64,000 bases of DNA from CAVSWT01 sp963746735. Its GTDB lineage: Bacteria; Bacteroidota; Ignavibacteria; Ignavibacteriales; Ignavibacteriaceae. Shown one piece after another: positions 35,363 through 43,948 of this stretch (position 1 is its first letter; each line of letters starts with the position of its first letter). The position numbers and the translations under genes were made by a program. The notes below the pieces were generated by a model. It worked only from the letters and a program-made list of their open reading frames with translations, was not told the DNA's origin and did no database searches. The DNA is taken from assembly GCA_963746735.1 (NCBI GenBank), contig CAVVCO010000039.1:62001-126000 (forward strand), in the 5' to 3' direction.

Positions 35363-36028
35363 CTAATTATTTTTTAATTTTATCATTTTATTTGTGGAAG
35401 TGTAGTCAATTACTTCGGGATTTTGAAGATTAACCAAATCATTTGCTAAGAATTTGATTCTTTCGATAGATTTTGAAATTATATCAAATTCTTCTTCAAA
35501 TTTATCGGAGGGCAGCGATTTAAGCTCATCTTTTAAGTTTTGAACAGACATAGCCAGGCTGCCTAAGGGATTATTTATTTTATGTCCAATAGTACATGCC
35601 ATTTGTAAAACTGCTTTTTGATGTTCTATATTTTTTAATTCTTGCTGTAATTCATGTATTCTAATTCCCGATCTTATCCTTGCAAGAAGTTCCTGGTTTT
35701 CAATGGGTTTTACGATAAAATCATCTGCACCAAAATCCAATCCTGTAACTTTATCTTTTAATGAAGCCCGCGCAGTAAGCATTATAAAATAAATTATTTT
35801 ATAATCTTCATTATTTTTTAAAATTTTGCAAAGCTCTAAGCCATCCATAACTGGCATTGTCCAGTCTGCTAAGACAATCTGAGGAGATTCAGTTTTTAAA
35901 ATTTCAAGGGCTTCTTCACCGTTATTCGATTTAATTACAGTATAATCATTTTTTGTAAGAAGCTTATCTAGTAAAAAAGTAGTATCCGGATCATCTTCTA
36001 CAATTAGTATTTTTTTGTTCTCACTCAA
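35363..36028 (-). CDS. Response regulator receiver fused to a HisKA-like domain without ATPase
   Basis: Residues 1-125 form a receiver domain: acidic pair EDD (11-13), phosphorylatable Asp in IVLADWTMPVMDGLELC (about 56), conserved Thr in MLTARA and Lys in IVKPIE. A coiled region leads to a HisKA-like motif CTIGHKINNPLGSL with the His in place, and a second helix, but the protein ends at 221 residues with no HATPase domain. It could act as a phosphotransfer module served by another kinase. Start overlaps the upstream regulator by 4 nt. Confidence 0.85.
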   Translation of the reverse strand: MSENKKILIVEDDPDTTFLLDKLLTKNDYTVIKSNNGEEALEILKTESPQIVLADWTMPVMDGLELCKILKNNEDYKIIYFIMLTARASLKDKVTGLDFGADDFIVKPIENQELLARIRSGIRIHELQQELKNIEHQKAVLQMACTIGHKINNPLGSLAMSVQNLKDELKSLPSDKFEEEFDIISKSIERIKFLANDLVNLQNPEVIDYTSTNKMIKLKNN

Positions 36029-36414
36029 TTTACAAGCTGGTTAACTTTATTAATTAAAATTCTGTAATCAATTATAGGTTTTGAAATATAGTCTTCAGCC
36101 ATACTTTCAGATAAAAAATGCTTCTTATCAAAGTCAGCTGAAGCAGTAACTAATAAAATAGGAATCTTCTGAAACTGCTTATTTGTCTTTAAAAACTTTG
36201 CCAGTTCCATACCATCGATTTTAATGCCGTTAAGATATGTATTTTTAAGATTTATATCTAATATGATTAAACTTATTTCTTCGGATGATAATTTATTAAT
36301 TATTAAATCTGCATCTTCTAGTATTGACGGATTGTATCCTGCTTTGTGAAAAATGTAATTATAAAATTGGTATGAAAAGGGATCGTCTTCCACTATGATA
36401 ATATTTTTACTCAT
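36025..36414 (-). CDS. Single-domain response regulator (CheY-like)
   Basis: A 129-residue stand-alone receiver: acidic pair VEDDP (8-12), acceptor Asp in LIILDINLKNTYLNGIKIDGMEL (about 54), Thr in LLVTASADF and Lys in YISKPIID. The loop after the acceptor Asp is longer than in CheY. Overlaps motB2 by 8 nt and the next regulator by 4 nt. It may act as a motor-binding or intermediate phosphorelay protein in this operon. Confidence 0.88.
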   Translation of the reverse strand: MSKNIIIVEDDPFSYQFYNYIFHKAGYNPSILEDADLIINKLSSEEISLIILDINLKNTYLNGIKIDGMELAKFLKTNKQFQKIPILLVTASADFDKKHFLSESMAEDYISKPIIDYRILINKVNQLVN

Positions 36415-37195
36415 TGCTTTGTTCCCCTGTATATTTAACGATTATACTAATTCGTCTATTCACTACGCTATACGGATCTTTTTTATCTCTTAATCTTCTA
36501 TCTGCATAACCCCTTACTTCATAAATTTGTGACTGCTTTAAAGCACTTTGAGTTAAAGCACGCCTTGCTGCATTTGCTCTATCTGCGCTCAATTCAAAAT
36601 TCGTCATACTGGAACCATCACCGCTATATGGCCGGGCATCTGTGTGTCCTTCAACTACTATTAAATTAGGAAGTGTTGACAGGTTGTCTCCAATTTCTCT
36701 TAGCAACAGTTTGGCATTTGCCTTTAATGTCGAAGTTCCAACCTCAAAAAATAGATCTTCATCTGAATCCATAATTTCAATTCGTAAGCCTTCATTTGTA
36801 ATTTGAATTTCCATATGATCAGAAAGCTTTTTAAATTTTGGATCGGAAGCTAGTTCACTAATTATTTTTTCACCCATCTTCTTTAATTCAGTTGTTTCAG
36901 TTTTTTGCAGCATTTGTTTATCTTCGATGGCACTGCTGGGAGCGTCTGAAATACTCGCGGAGCTAGTGACCATAACACCCTTGCCCTTATCGGAAAAACC
37001 AATGGGATCTTTGAAATACCTGGCAACTGATTCTTTCATTGCATCATCCTGGCTAAGCACCCAAAGTACAATAAAAAGAGCCATCATTGCAGTAACAAAA
37101 TCAGCATAAGCAACTTTCCAAGCGCCGCCGTGATGCCCTGCATGCCCCTTTTTCTTTTTAATTATAATGGGTTGTAATTCGTTATCGCCATTCAT
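36407..37195 (-). CDS. motB: Second flagellar stator protein MotB (proton-type N-terminus)
   Basis: Peptidoglycan-binding stator subunit, 262 residues. The N-terminus KKKKGHAGHHGGAWKVAYADFVTAMMALF matches the E. coli-type MotB, with the ion-binding Asp in AYADF (about 33). A plug-like segment and linker (about 55-105) are followed by an OmpA-like domain with VVEGHTDARPYSGD, NFELSADRANAARRAL and RGYADRR, which binds peptidoglycan. It shares one base with the upstream motA2 stop. It differs clearly from the other MotB in this cluster, so two distinct stators are encoded. Confidence 0.92.
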   Translation of the reverse strand: MNGDNELQPIIIKKKKGHAGHHGGAWKVAYADFVTAMMALFIVLWVLSQDDAMKESVARYFKDPIGFSDKGKGVMVTSSASISDAPSSAIEDKQMLQKTETTELKKMGEKIISELASDPKFKKLSDHMEIQITNEGLRIEIMDSDEDLFFEVGTSTLKANAKLLLREIGDNLSTLPNLIVVEGHTDARPYSGDGSSMTNFELSADRANAARRALTQSALKQSQIYEVRGYADRRLRDKKDPYSVVNRRISIIVKYTGEQSNE

Positions 37196-38052
37196 TACTG
37201 ATTCTTCCCTCTCACATAATTTTCCAACTCTGTAAATGTTGGCCTGACATCCATGTAAATAGTTCTTCTTGCCATTTCGATTGATAGAATTGGCGGGTTT
37301 CCTTTTGCGTAAGCAACAATGCAGGTTTTAATGGTTTCCAAATATCTTTGTTTATCTTCTAAAATATGTTCAATATTTTTTGCTAACGGGTTAACAAAAC
37401 CATAAGCCATTAAAACACCTAAAAATGTACCAACCAAAGCAGCAGCAACATGATGCCCAACAACTTCCGCCCCCTGATCAATCGAACTCATTGTAACAAT
37501 AATTCCTAGAACAGCCGCGACAATGCCTATGCCGGGAAGTGAATCACCGACAGTACTAATACTTTCATAAATCGGTCTTGACTCTATCTCAAAAGTTTCA
37601 ATTTCTGCATCAATTAATCCTTCCAATTCGTGCGGCGGAATTCCGCCAGAAAGCATTACTTTCATCGTATCCGAAAAAAAATCCCTTGCAAAAGTATCTT
37701 TTATAAACTTTTCGCTTTTTGAAAGTATATCACTCTGCAAAGGATCTTCAATATGTTTTTCTATGGCAAGCAATCCATCGCGCTGAGCTAATAAAAATAG
37801 ATCATTAAATGATTTTAATAATTCTAAATAATCCTGCTTTGAAATATGATGAGATTTTAAAGTTTGCGGTATGTACGAAATTATTTTCTTAATAAGTGGA
37901 AGTGGGGAAGCAATTAGAATACTGCCCAGAGCAGTACCTCCAATCACAATAAATTCAGCAACTTGTATTAACAGTACCAGATTGCCACCAGCAACTGTAA
38001 ATCCAACTACAATTGCAACTATAACTACAAGAAATCCGATGATGACAAACAT
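37195..38052 (-). CDS. motA: Second flagellar stator protein MotA
   Basis: Ion-channel stator subunit, 285 residues, with four TM helices: two near the N-terminus (1-22 and 28-54, with GGTALGSILIASP) and two after the cytoplasmic loop (about 165-225; GDSLPGIGIVAAVLGIIVTM and VAAALVGTFLGVLMAYG). Charged residues in the cytoplasmic loop (AEIETFEIESRP) lie where MotA contacts FliG. Cotranscribed with motB2 and next to a receiver-HPt gene, implying that this stator is tied to signalling. Confidence 0.92.
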   Translation of the reverse strand: MFVIIGFLVVIVAIVVGFTVAGGNLVLLIQVAEFIVIGGTALGSILIASPLPLIKKIISYIPQTLKSHHISKQDYLELLKSFNDLFLLAQRDGLLAIEKHIEDPLQSDILSKSEKFIKDTFARDFFSDTMKVMLSGGIPPHELEGLIDAEIETFEIESRPIYESISTVGDSLPGIGIVAAVLGIIVTMSSIDQGAEVVGHHVAAALVGTFLGVLMAYGFVNPLAKNIEHILEDKQRYLETIKTCIVAYAKGNPPILSIEMARRTIYMDVRPTFTELENYVRGKNQ

Positions 38053-38781
38053 TTATTTTTCCAGAATAGGTTTTACATTTTCCATCTCCTTTACTATCGA
38101 AAATATTTCTTCACACTTTAGTTTTAATTCATCCCAATCAATGTTAAAATTATCAATATCATTTTCTATTTCCCCCGCAATTTTAGTTAGCTGAGGATAT
38201 CCAATTGTACTTCCTGAGCCTTTAATTTCATGTACAACTGATTTCAATAAAACTTTATTTTTAGTTGAAATTGCACTGTTGATTGCATTCCTTTTTAGAG
38301 GAAAGCTGGTTAGAAAAAATTTTCTAAATTGAGTCAGCATTTCATTTTCATTTATTTCAGGCACATAATTATTTTTCTTAGCTTCAGCAAGAAACTCAAC
38401 TCCCAATACTTCATTTATGTTTTTAATAATTACTTCCTTTTGAAGCGGCTTTGAGATCACTCTATCTGCACCTGCTTCCAGCGAAGCTAATACATTACTT
38501 CTGTTTGTATTGCCGCTGATAACAATAACGGGAATCTTTTTTAAATCGTCAATAACCTTTATTACCTGCAGCATTTTTATCCCATCGAAGTTAGGCATCA
38601 GCAAATCTAAAATTATTAAACAAGGTTTATGCTCAATAGCTTTTTGAATTCCCTCTAGTCCATTAAGGCATGTAATTACATCAAGATTAAATTCACTAAA
38701 AAAATTCCTTAACGAATTACGAATTATATCTGCATCATCAACGACAAGTACAGTTATTTTTTTATTAGAACTATTCATCAA
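38053..38781 (-). CDS. Response regulator receiver fused to a C-terminal HPt domain
   Basis: Residues about 8-130 are a receiver (VDDAD, acceptor Asp in LIILDLLMPNFDGIK near 60, VISGN in place of the usual Thr-containing strand, ISKPLQ). Residues about 150-240 form a histidine phosphotransfer domain with the motif VVHEIKGSGSTIGYPQLTKIAGEIE, His being the likely phospho-acceptor. A receiver-HPt fusion suggests a multistep phosphorelay. It lies one base from motA2 and directly after csrA. Confidence 0.88.
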   Translation of the reverse strand: MMNSSNKKITVLVVDDADIIRNSLRNFFSEFNLDVITCLNGLEGIQKAIEHKPCLIILDLLMPNFDGIKMLQVIKVIDDLKKIPVIVISGNTNRSNVLASLEAGADRVISKPLQKEVIIKNINEVLGVEFLAEAKKNNYVPEINENEMLTQFRKFFLTSFPLKRNAINSAISTKNKVLLKSVVHEIKGSGSTIGYPQLTKIAGEIENDIDNFNIDWDELKLKCEEIFSIVKEMENVKPILEK

Positions 38782-39021
38782 TTAACCCCTAATTTTATTT
38801 AATTTATGAGTAGAAGCTATCTTGATATTGAGCTTACTTTCTTCGGAAGCTTTCTTAATATTTGCTTTAACCTGTTCATAGATTTCCCCTCTAAAAATAT
38901 CAACATCTTTCGGAGCTGAAATACCGATTTTAATATGCCCCTCTGAGATTGAAAGAATTTTTACAACAATCTCAGAATTAATTATGATTTCTTCGTCTAC
39001 TTTTCTTGTTAAGATTAGCAT
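38782..39021 (-). CDS. csrA: Carbon storage regulator CsrA
   Basis: RNA-binding dimer that represses translation, including of flagellin in bacteria having FliW. The 79-residue protein starts MLILTRKVDEEIIIN, with the RNA-contacting residues LTRK at 4-7, and contains VVKILSISEGHIKIGISAPKDVDIFRGEIYEQVK, the second RNA-binding patch with Arg near 44. The C-terminal tail is somewhat longer than in E. coli (61). fliW lies 15 nt upstream, the standard antagonist pair. Confidence 0.96.
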   Translation of the reverse strand: MLILTRKVDEEIIINSEIVVKILSISEGHIKIGISAPKDVDIFRGEIYEQVKANIKKASEESKLNIKIASTHKLNKIRG

Positions 39022-39036
39022 AAAAACCTACAGTTT

Positions 39037-39417
39037 TTATTCAATGAATAAATTATAGTTAACCTCATAATTTTGCTCTTCCAATATTTTCTGATAACCA
39101 TTCTTAGTTTCCTGGTTTATAAACACCGGAGCTTTAAGATTAACTGTTACTTTCAATGGGTCGTTGTTCAATGTTACAATTCCAAACGGTTCAAAGTTAC
39201 TAACCTTAGGATAATTTTCATCCAGTACTGAAGCACCAACCAATGGAAATGCTATTTCAGGCTCTTCTATTGAATAAAGCCAATAAAAAATATCATCGTC
39301 AGTTTTTATTAGAAGATATTTTTTTAGGTTCTCAAAACCCAATAATCCTGAAGAAAATTTTATTATTAAATCTTCAGAATATTCAACTTCACCAAATTGG
39401 AATGTTTGTAATTTCAT
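39037..39417 (-). CDS. fliW: Flagellar assembly factor FliW
   Basis: Binds CsrA and flagellin and so couples flagellin synthesis to secretion. The 126-residue protein has the FliW pattern FGEVEYSEDLIIKFSSGLLGFENLKKYLLI, then LYSIEEPEIAFPLVGASVL and LKVTVNLKAPVFINQETKNGYQKIL. Immediate neighbour of csrA. No flagellin gene is in the window for it to bind. Confidence 0.96.
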   Translation of the reverse strand: MKLQTFQFGEVEYSEDLIIKFSSGLLGFENLKKYLLIKTDDDIFYWLYSIEEPEIAFPLVGASVLDENYPKVSNFEPFGIVTLNNDPLKVTVNLKAPVFINQETKNGYQKILEEQNYEVNYNLFIE

Positions 39418-39422
39418 AACCT

Positions 39423-40244
39423 TTACTTTTTAATTATTACTATGTCAACTCTTCTATTAGTTGCTCTTCCTTCCGGGGAATCATTTGCAGCCAAGGGCTT
39501 GTACTTTGAATATCCCACTATCGAAATTTTATCTGCAGGAAGATGCTCATTATTTACTAAAAAATATGCTGTATTCAAAGCACGCATAACGGATAAATGC
39601 CAGTTTGAAGGAAATGCAGATGTTGAAATAGGAATATCATCAGTATGTCCTTCAATACGAATATCGTTTGGCAAGGTTTGTAAAATACCTGCCAGTTTAC
39701 TTAGAACATCCTCAGAACTTTGAGTCAGATCCGCACTACCGGAAGGGAAAAGCACGTCATCAAGGATGTGAATTACAATTCCTCTTTGATTTTCTTCAAA
39801 CCTTACTGATTTATTGTAATCATTATCTTTAATAACCTTGCTGATTTTATCTTTCAGAGTTTCGCTCGGCAGCACTGCATCGCTGGCATTTTTTTTATTC
39901 ATACCAACAATTTTAACTTCACTGCCAAATACGTTACCCATTGCGGAAATAAATTTATCGTACTTACTTGCGTCAATTTTTGATATTGCATACAAGATAA
40001 TAAATAGCCCCAGCAATAGTGTTATCAAATCTGAATAGGTAATTAGATATCTATCCTTACCGCCTTCCTCATTTTCTTCAGCTTCAAAAGAATTAGAATC
40101 TAAATTGCGATAATTTCTAACTGGTCTTTTTGCGGAAGCATGCTTTGTAAGCGGGCCTTCACTATTGAGGGTATTTCCCCGCTTTGCAGTGTCAAAACTG
40201 CTTCCAGGGACATCTCCATCATATTTTTTTCTTCTAAGTGACAT
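39423..40244 (-). CDS. motB: First flagellar stator protein MotB, overlapping motA
   Basis: Stator subunit of 273 residues with a TM helix preceded by DRYLITYSDLITLLLGLF; the ion-binding Asp is in TYSDL (about 72). The C-terminal OmpA-like domain (IRIEGHTDDIPIST, NWHLSVMRALNTAYFLV, GYSKYKPLA) anchors to peptidoglycan. The first 48 residues (MSLRRKKYDGDVPG...) are encoded out of phase within the end of motA. No ATG, GTG or TTG exists in this frame between 40241 and the membrane helix, so the 145-nt overlap cannot be trimmed by choosing another usual start. Confidence 0.92.
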   Translation of the reverse strand: MSLRRKKYDGDVPGSSFDTAKRGNTLNSEGPLTKHASAKRPVRNYRNLDSNSFEAEENEEGGKDRYLITYSDLITLLLGLFIILYAISKIDASKYDKFISAMGNVFGSEVKIVGMNKKNASDAVLPSETLKDKISKVIKDNDYNKSVRFEENQRGIVIHILDDVLFPSGSADLTQSSEDVLSKLAGILQTLPNDIRIEGHTDDIPISTSAFPSNWHLSVMRALNTAYFLVNNEHLPADKISIVGYSKYKPLAANDSPEGRATNRRVDIVIIKK

Positions 40245-40879
40245 TTTTTTAATCTATCTGCTATTGGCAGCCAAAAAATATTTGCGCTAAAAATTCCCCA
40301 TAACGTTGCTATAAAAGCAGTAGCAATACTTTTAATTAATGAGTCGGGATTATTGCCAGCATTTGCAAGTGTCATAATCAATCCCATAACAGTTCCAATA
40401 ATTCCCATAGTAGGCGCATATCCGCCCATCTTGGAAAATATATTTATGTTTGAGTAATGCCGTTGCTGCAATGATTTTATTTCAAGTTCTGCTAAGCTTC
40501 TTAAAGCTTCCGGATCTGTTCCTTCAAGAACATATCGCATTAATTTTTTAGGAAATACGTAATCGAGCCTATATAAATCCCGTTCTATTGCTAAGAAACC
40601 TTCTTTTCGAGCTTTTGTGGAAAGAGAAACAAAAGCATCAATTAGTTTTCTTTCATCGTATTCTTTTGGAAAATAAGCAAGCTTAATTAAAGGGAATACA
40701 TTTTTGAATTTGTCAAAGCCTACCCCAATAATTGTTGCTGAAAAAGTTCCTCCAAAAACAATTAGCAAGGCGGGTAATAAAAATAATGCCTTAAAAGAAC
40801 CGCCTTCAGATAAAAACGCACCGAATATTGAAAGGAGACCGAGTAATAATCCACCGACGGCTCCCATTTTCTTCATCAT
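40100..40879 (-). CDS. motA: First flagellar stator protein MotA
   Basis: Stator channel subunit, 259 residues, with four TM helices (about 5-23, 30-52, 150-172 and 182-205). Typical blocks: SFKALFLLPALLIVFGGTFSATIIG, GYAPTMGIIGTVMGLIMTLAN and SIATAFIATLWGIFSANIFWLPIADRLK. The C-terminus LEAVLTLQSGEIPSIVKARLQSMLPQ is the conserved MotA end, so the reading frame is genuine to its stop. The 3' 145 nt also encode the start of motB in another frame. Start overlaps flgL by 4 nt. Confidence 0.94.
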   Translation of the reverse strand: MMKKMGAVGGLLLGLLSIFGAFLSEGGSFKALFLLPALLIVFGGTFSATIIGVGFDKFKNVFPLIKLAYFPKEYDERKLIDAFVSLSTKARKEGFLAIERDLYRLDYVFPKKLMRYVLEGTDPEALRSLAELEIKSLQQRHYSNINIFSKMGGYAPTMGIIGTVMGLIMTLANAGNNPDSLIKSIATAFIATLWGIFSANIFWLPIADRLKKCHLEEKNMMEMSLEAVLTLQSGEIPSIVKARLQSMLPQKDQLEIIAI

Positions 40880-42132
40880 AAGAAATCCAGAAGTGATTTA
40901 GGCAAAATCATTGATGCAATTTTATAGGACAATTGAAGCGAATAATCCTGTGCTTGTAAATCAACAGTTGCTTTTGCTAAATCTACATCCTGCTCTTGAG
41001 ATAATAGGCCTTGAAGAGTTAATTTCTGACTATTTAAAACGTTACTGGTAGCATTAAGCTGATTAATAATATTTCCAACTTGAGAAGATTTATCTAATAT
41101 ATGTTTATTAAAATCATCAAGAGCACTTACTTGTGCATCTGTTGGTAAAACACCGGTTTTTAAATTATCCCTAATTGCAATTAGGGTATTAAATACGTCC
41201 ATTTTTTGATTAGCTGAAAAACTTAATGAAGTGCTGCCATTTGTTTCTCTTAAAGATGATACATCAAAATTAAATTCTATTTTCGGTGAATTAACATTAA
41301 TTTTAATTGGAGCAGGAGAACTTCCATTTAAAGTTTCCATCTGACCGGATGTTGCATTAAACTGTAAAGTTTGACTTGCAGGAGGCGTTGAATAAACTGA
41401 TGTTCCCCCGCCATCTACTATATCGTAATCCATTTGATAAGTGTTTGCAGCAGTTTTAGTATAAGTCACATTCAAGTTGTATTGATTTCCTAATGCATCG
41501 TAAACTTGTGTTTGATTATTTGTAACGGTACTAATTGCAGCACTTGCATCAAAGGTACCAGTGTTTTTAACTATAGTGCCAAAAACCTCTGAGCCTGATA
41601 GATTTATTTTTTGAAAAATATTTTGTGATGTTTTAACAACCTGTACTCCGGAAGTATCTCCCACTTTTGTCTGAATAGAAGTATTTGAAGAATCATAACC
41701 ATAAGGTTCAGAACTAAAATCAGTTCCGCCAAAAACATATTTACCGTTAAACTTTGCATTTGCATGATTAAGAATTGAATTTAATGCAAGGTCAATTTGG
41801 TCTGAATAACTTTTAAGGTTTACCTGGTTAGTAGGGTTTTGTAATTCAGTTAAAGCAGTTTGAACGTCTGCAACATCACTTTGAATTGAATCTAATTCAA
41901 AGCCGGTTTCATTTAGGAATGATAAACCGTTCTGAACGTTTTGCGCATAAGTGTCTTGTAGACTAAGCTGCTCATTTAATTTTAAAATTTTAGAAGTCCC
42001 ATAAGGTGAATCAGAAGGATTTCTTATTTTCTTTTGAGTAGCAATATCCAATTGTAATCTACTTACGCTAGCTTTAGTTCCGTTAAGATTAGAAATAAAA
42101 CTATTGTTTAGCATTAAATCTGAAACTCTCAT
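40876..42132 (-). CDS. flgL: Flagellar hook-associated protein 3 (FlgL)
   Basis: Hook-filament junction protein, 418 residues. The N-terminal flagellin-like helix MRVSDLMLNNSFISNLNGTKASVSRLQLDIATQKKIRNPSDSPYG and C-terminal LTLQGLLSQEQDVDLAKATVDLQAQDYSLQLSYKIASMI match the coiled-coil D0/D1 ends shared by FlgL and flagellin. The central domain (about 150-320) is beta-rich and bigger than in E. coli FlgL (317). Placed after flgK by 2 nt. Exported by the flagellar type III system, no signal peptide. Confidence 0.93.
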   Translation of the reverse strand: MRVSDLMLNNSFISNLNGTKASVSRLQLDIATQKKIRNPSDSPYGTSKILKLNEQLSLQDTYAQNVQNGLSFLNETGFELDSIQSDVADVQTALTELQNPTNQVNLKSYSDQIDLALNSILNHANAKFNGKYVFGGTDFSSEPYGYDSSNTSIQTKVGDTSGVQVVKTSQNIFQKINLSGSEVFGTIVKNTGTFDASAAISTVTNNQTQVYDALGNQYNLNVTYTKTAANTYQMDYDIVDGGGTSVYSTPPASQTLQFNATSGQMETLNGSSPAPIKINVNSPKIEFNFDVSSLRETNGSTSLSFSANQKMDVFNTLIAIRDNLKTGVLPTDAQVSALDDFNKHILDKSSQVGNIINQLNATSNVLNSQKLTLQGLLSQEQDVDLAKATVDLQAQDYSLQLSYKIASMILPKSLLDFL

Positions 42133-42134
42133 TT

Positions 42135-43493
42135 TTATACCATTTCGATTAATGTTTGTAACATTTGATCAGCAACTGAAATTAATTTTGCTGAAGCATC
42201 ATAAGCACGCTGGTATGTTATGATGTTAGTCATTTCTTCATCTACAGAAACACCTGAAATTGAAGATTTTTGAGTTTGCAATTGTTGGACAACTAATGAA
42301 TATGATTGAGCCGAGTTGTCTGTTGTTTGCTTATCGCTGCCAAGTCCGCTTACTAAAGAAGCATAACTATCAGTAATCGTAGTACCATTAAAAATTTTCT
42401 GATTTTGCAATTCAGAAATTTTTGAAGATATATCACCATTGCCGGAAGTCCCATCGCCCGAAGCAGCAATTTTACTGGGGTCATCTAATATTAGTTTATT
42501 AATTTTCAAATTTCCATTAGAATAGCTGTCAAAAAAGTTTAGGCCTGTCTGAGGAGGATCGTCTAAAGTATAACCGGATTTGTGTGCATCATTAACACTT
42601 GTAAAAAGTGTGCTAACGATTGAATCAAGCTGATTCAAATATTTAGGTATTTTGGTAGAGTAAGTATCCGATACTGCAAACAATTCACCACCGGTTAAAG
42701 TGACTTTTGTTTTATCATCCGTTGTTACTATTCCTAGCTTGCCGTTATCAAGAGTAGTTTTAAATTCAACTGCTTTTGAAGCATCAGCAGCAAATGCACC
42801 GCCTATCGATACCATAGCTATGTTCTTATCATCATATGAAACGTTAATGTTAACCAAATTGCTAAGATCATCAATAGCTTTATCTCTTAAATCCATAAGA
42901 TCATTCGCTTCCTGTCCTACAGACTCCTGAGTAAATATTTGCTGATTTAAGGATTGGATATTTTTTAGAATATTATTTACGTCCGAAACTTTACTATTCA
43001 TTTCCGACATTAAATCTGTTTGAATAGAGTTCAAGTCTGTATGAATACTTTTTACTTTTGTGCTAAATTGACTTGCGGCTTGAACAACATTATCCCTTAA
43101 AGTTGCCGAGCCTGGATCGCCTGCTAGCTCATTCCATGCGCTGAAGAACTGCGTTGTTAAATTAGATAAACCTAAATCGGTAGGTTCAGAAAAGGTACTT
43201 TCTACCTGACCTAATAAATTTGATTGACGGTTGCTGCTTGAATATTTTTGGTTGTTAGTACGAATTTGTGAATCAAGCAGTGAATCTCTAATTCTATTTA
43301 TATCTGTAATTTTAACACCCGTTCCCCAAACAAATCCTGCCGTAACATCAGGTGTTTCAGTTCCAAAGAGCACCCTTTGCCTGGAAAAATTTGGGTTTGC
43401 AGCGTTGGCAATGTTATGCGAAGTAACACCTAATGCGCTTTGATAAACGCCAAGGCTTCTTCTTGCGATATCAAAAATACTGCTTAGTGCCAT
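42135..43493 (-). CDS. flgK: Flagellar hook-associated protein 1 (FlgK)
   Basis: Hook-filament junction protein, 452 residues. N-terminus SSIFDIARRSLGVYQSALGVTSHNIANAANPNFSRQRV is the FlgK form of the rod/hook motif (SHNIANAANPNFSRQ). C-terminus SSISGVSVDEEMTNIITYQRAYDASAKLISVADQMLQTLIEMV is the typical FlgK end. The middle part is shorter than in E. coli (547). Overlaps flgN by one base, a common chaperone-client arrangement. Confidence 0.95.
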   Translation of the reverse strand: MALSSIFDIARRSLGVYQSALGVTSHNIANAANPNFSRQRVLFGTETPDVTAGFVWGTGVKITDINRIRDSLLDSQIRTNNQKYSSSNRQSNLLGQVESTFSEPTDLGLSNLTTQFFSAWNELAGDPGSATLRDNVVQAASQFSTKVKSIHTDLNSIQTDLMSEMNSKVSDVNNILKNIQSLNQQIFTQESVGQEANDLMDLRDKAIDDLSNLVNINVSYDDKNIAMVSIGGAFAADASKAVEFKTTLDNGKLGIVTTDDKTKVTLTGGELFAVSDTYSTKIPKYLNQLDSIVSTLFTSVNDAHKSGYTLDDPPQTGLNFFDSYSNGNLKINKLILDDPSKIAASGDGTSGNGDISSKISELQNQKIFNGTTITDSYASLVSGLGSDKQTTDNSAQSYSLVVQQLQTQKSSISGVSVDEEMTNIITYQRAYDASAKLISVADQMLQTLIEMV

Positions 43494-43948
43494 TATGCTT
43501 TCCTATCCAATACTAAACAGTTTTCATCTGCAAGAGCTTTAACTGTTGCTTTGATAAAGCTGCGTGCATGCTCTATTAAAATTTTATTCTGTTTATTCAT
43601 TTCTTTTACCTGGTTTGCTAACTCAACAATTTTCTTTTGAAGCAAAACGGTTTGATCAATTTTAATCTTATCTTTTACAGCATTTATAAAATCACTTAAC
43701 TTCGTTCCGTTTATTCCCATTGAATATTTTTCAATAAGGTCGGAAATTAAGCTAGACGTTTTTTGTTTTACAATTTCAATTTGGTTAAGTAGTTTTTCTT
43801 CTTTTAAAATTGATTCTTCAAGACCACAAATATTGTTATCCACCAAATATTTTTGCTGTTCAGATAGAACGCCAAGAAAATTTTCCAGGTTTAACCTGTT
43901 TTCTTCCAGCATCTTATTTAATTCTGCCACTTCCATTTTATAATCCAT
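43493..43948 (-). CDS. flgN: Flagellar export chaperone FlgN-like
   Basis: A 151-residue all-helical acidic/basic protein (MEVAELNKMLEENRLNLENFLGVLSEQQKYL ... ) of FlgN size and composition, directly upstream of flgK and flgL, which are FlgN clients. It overlaps flgJ by 11 nt. Sequence conservation in FlgN is low, so the identity rests on length, helical pattern and gene order. Confidence 0.8.
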   Translation of the reverse strand: MDYKMEVAELNKMLEENRLNLENFLGVLSEQQKYLVDNNICGLEESILKEEKLLNQIEIVKQKTSSLISDLIEKYSMGINGTKLSDFINAVKDKIKIDQTVLLQKKIVELANQVKEMNKQNKILIEHARSFIKATVKALADENCLVLDRKA

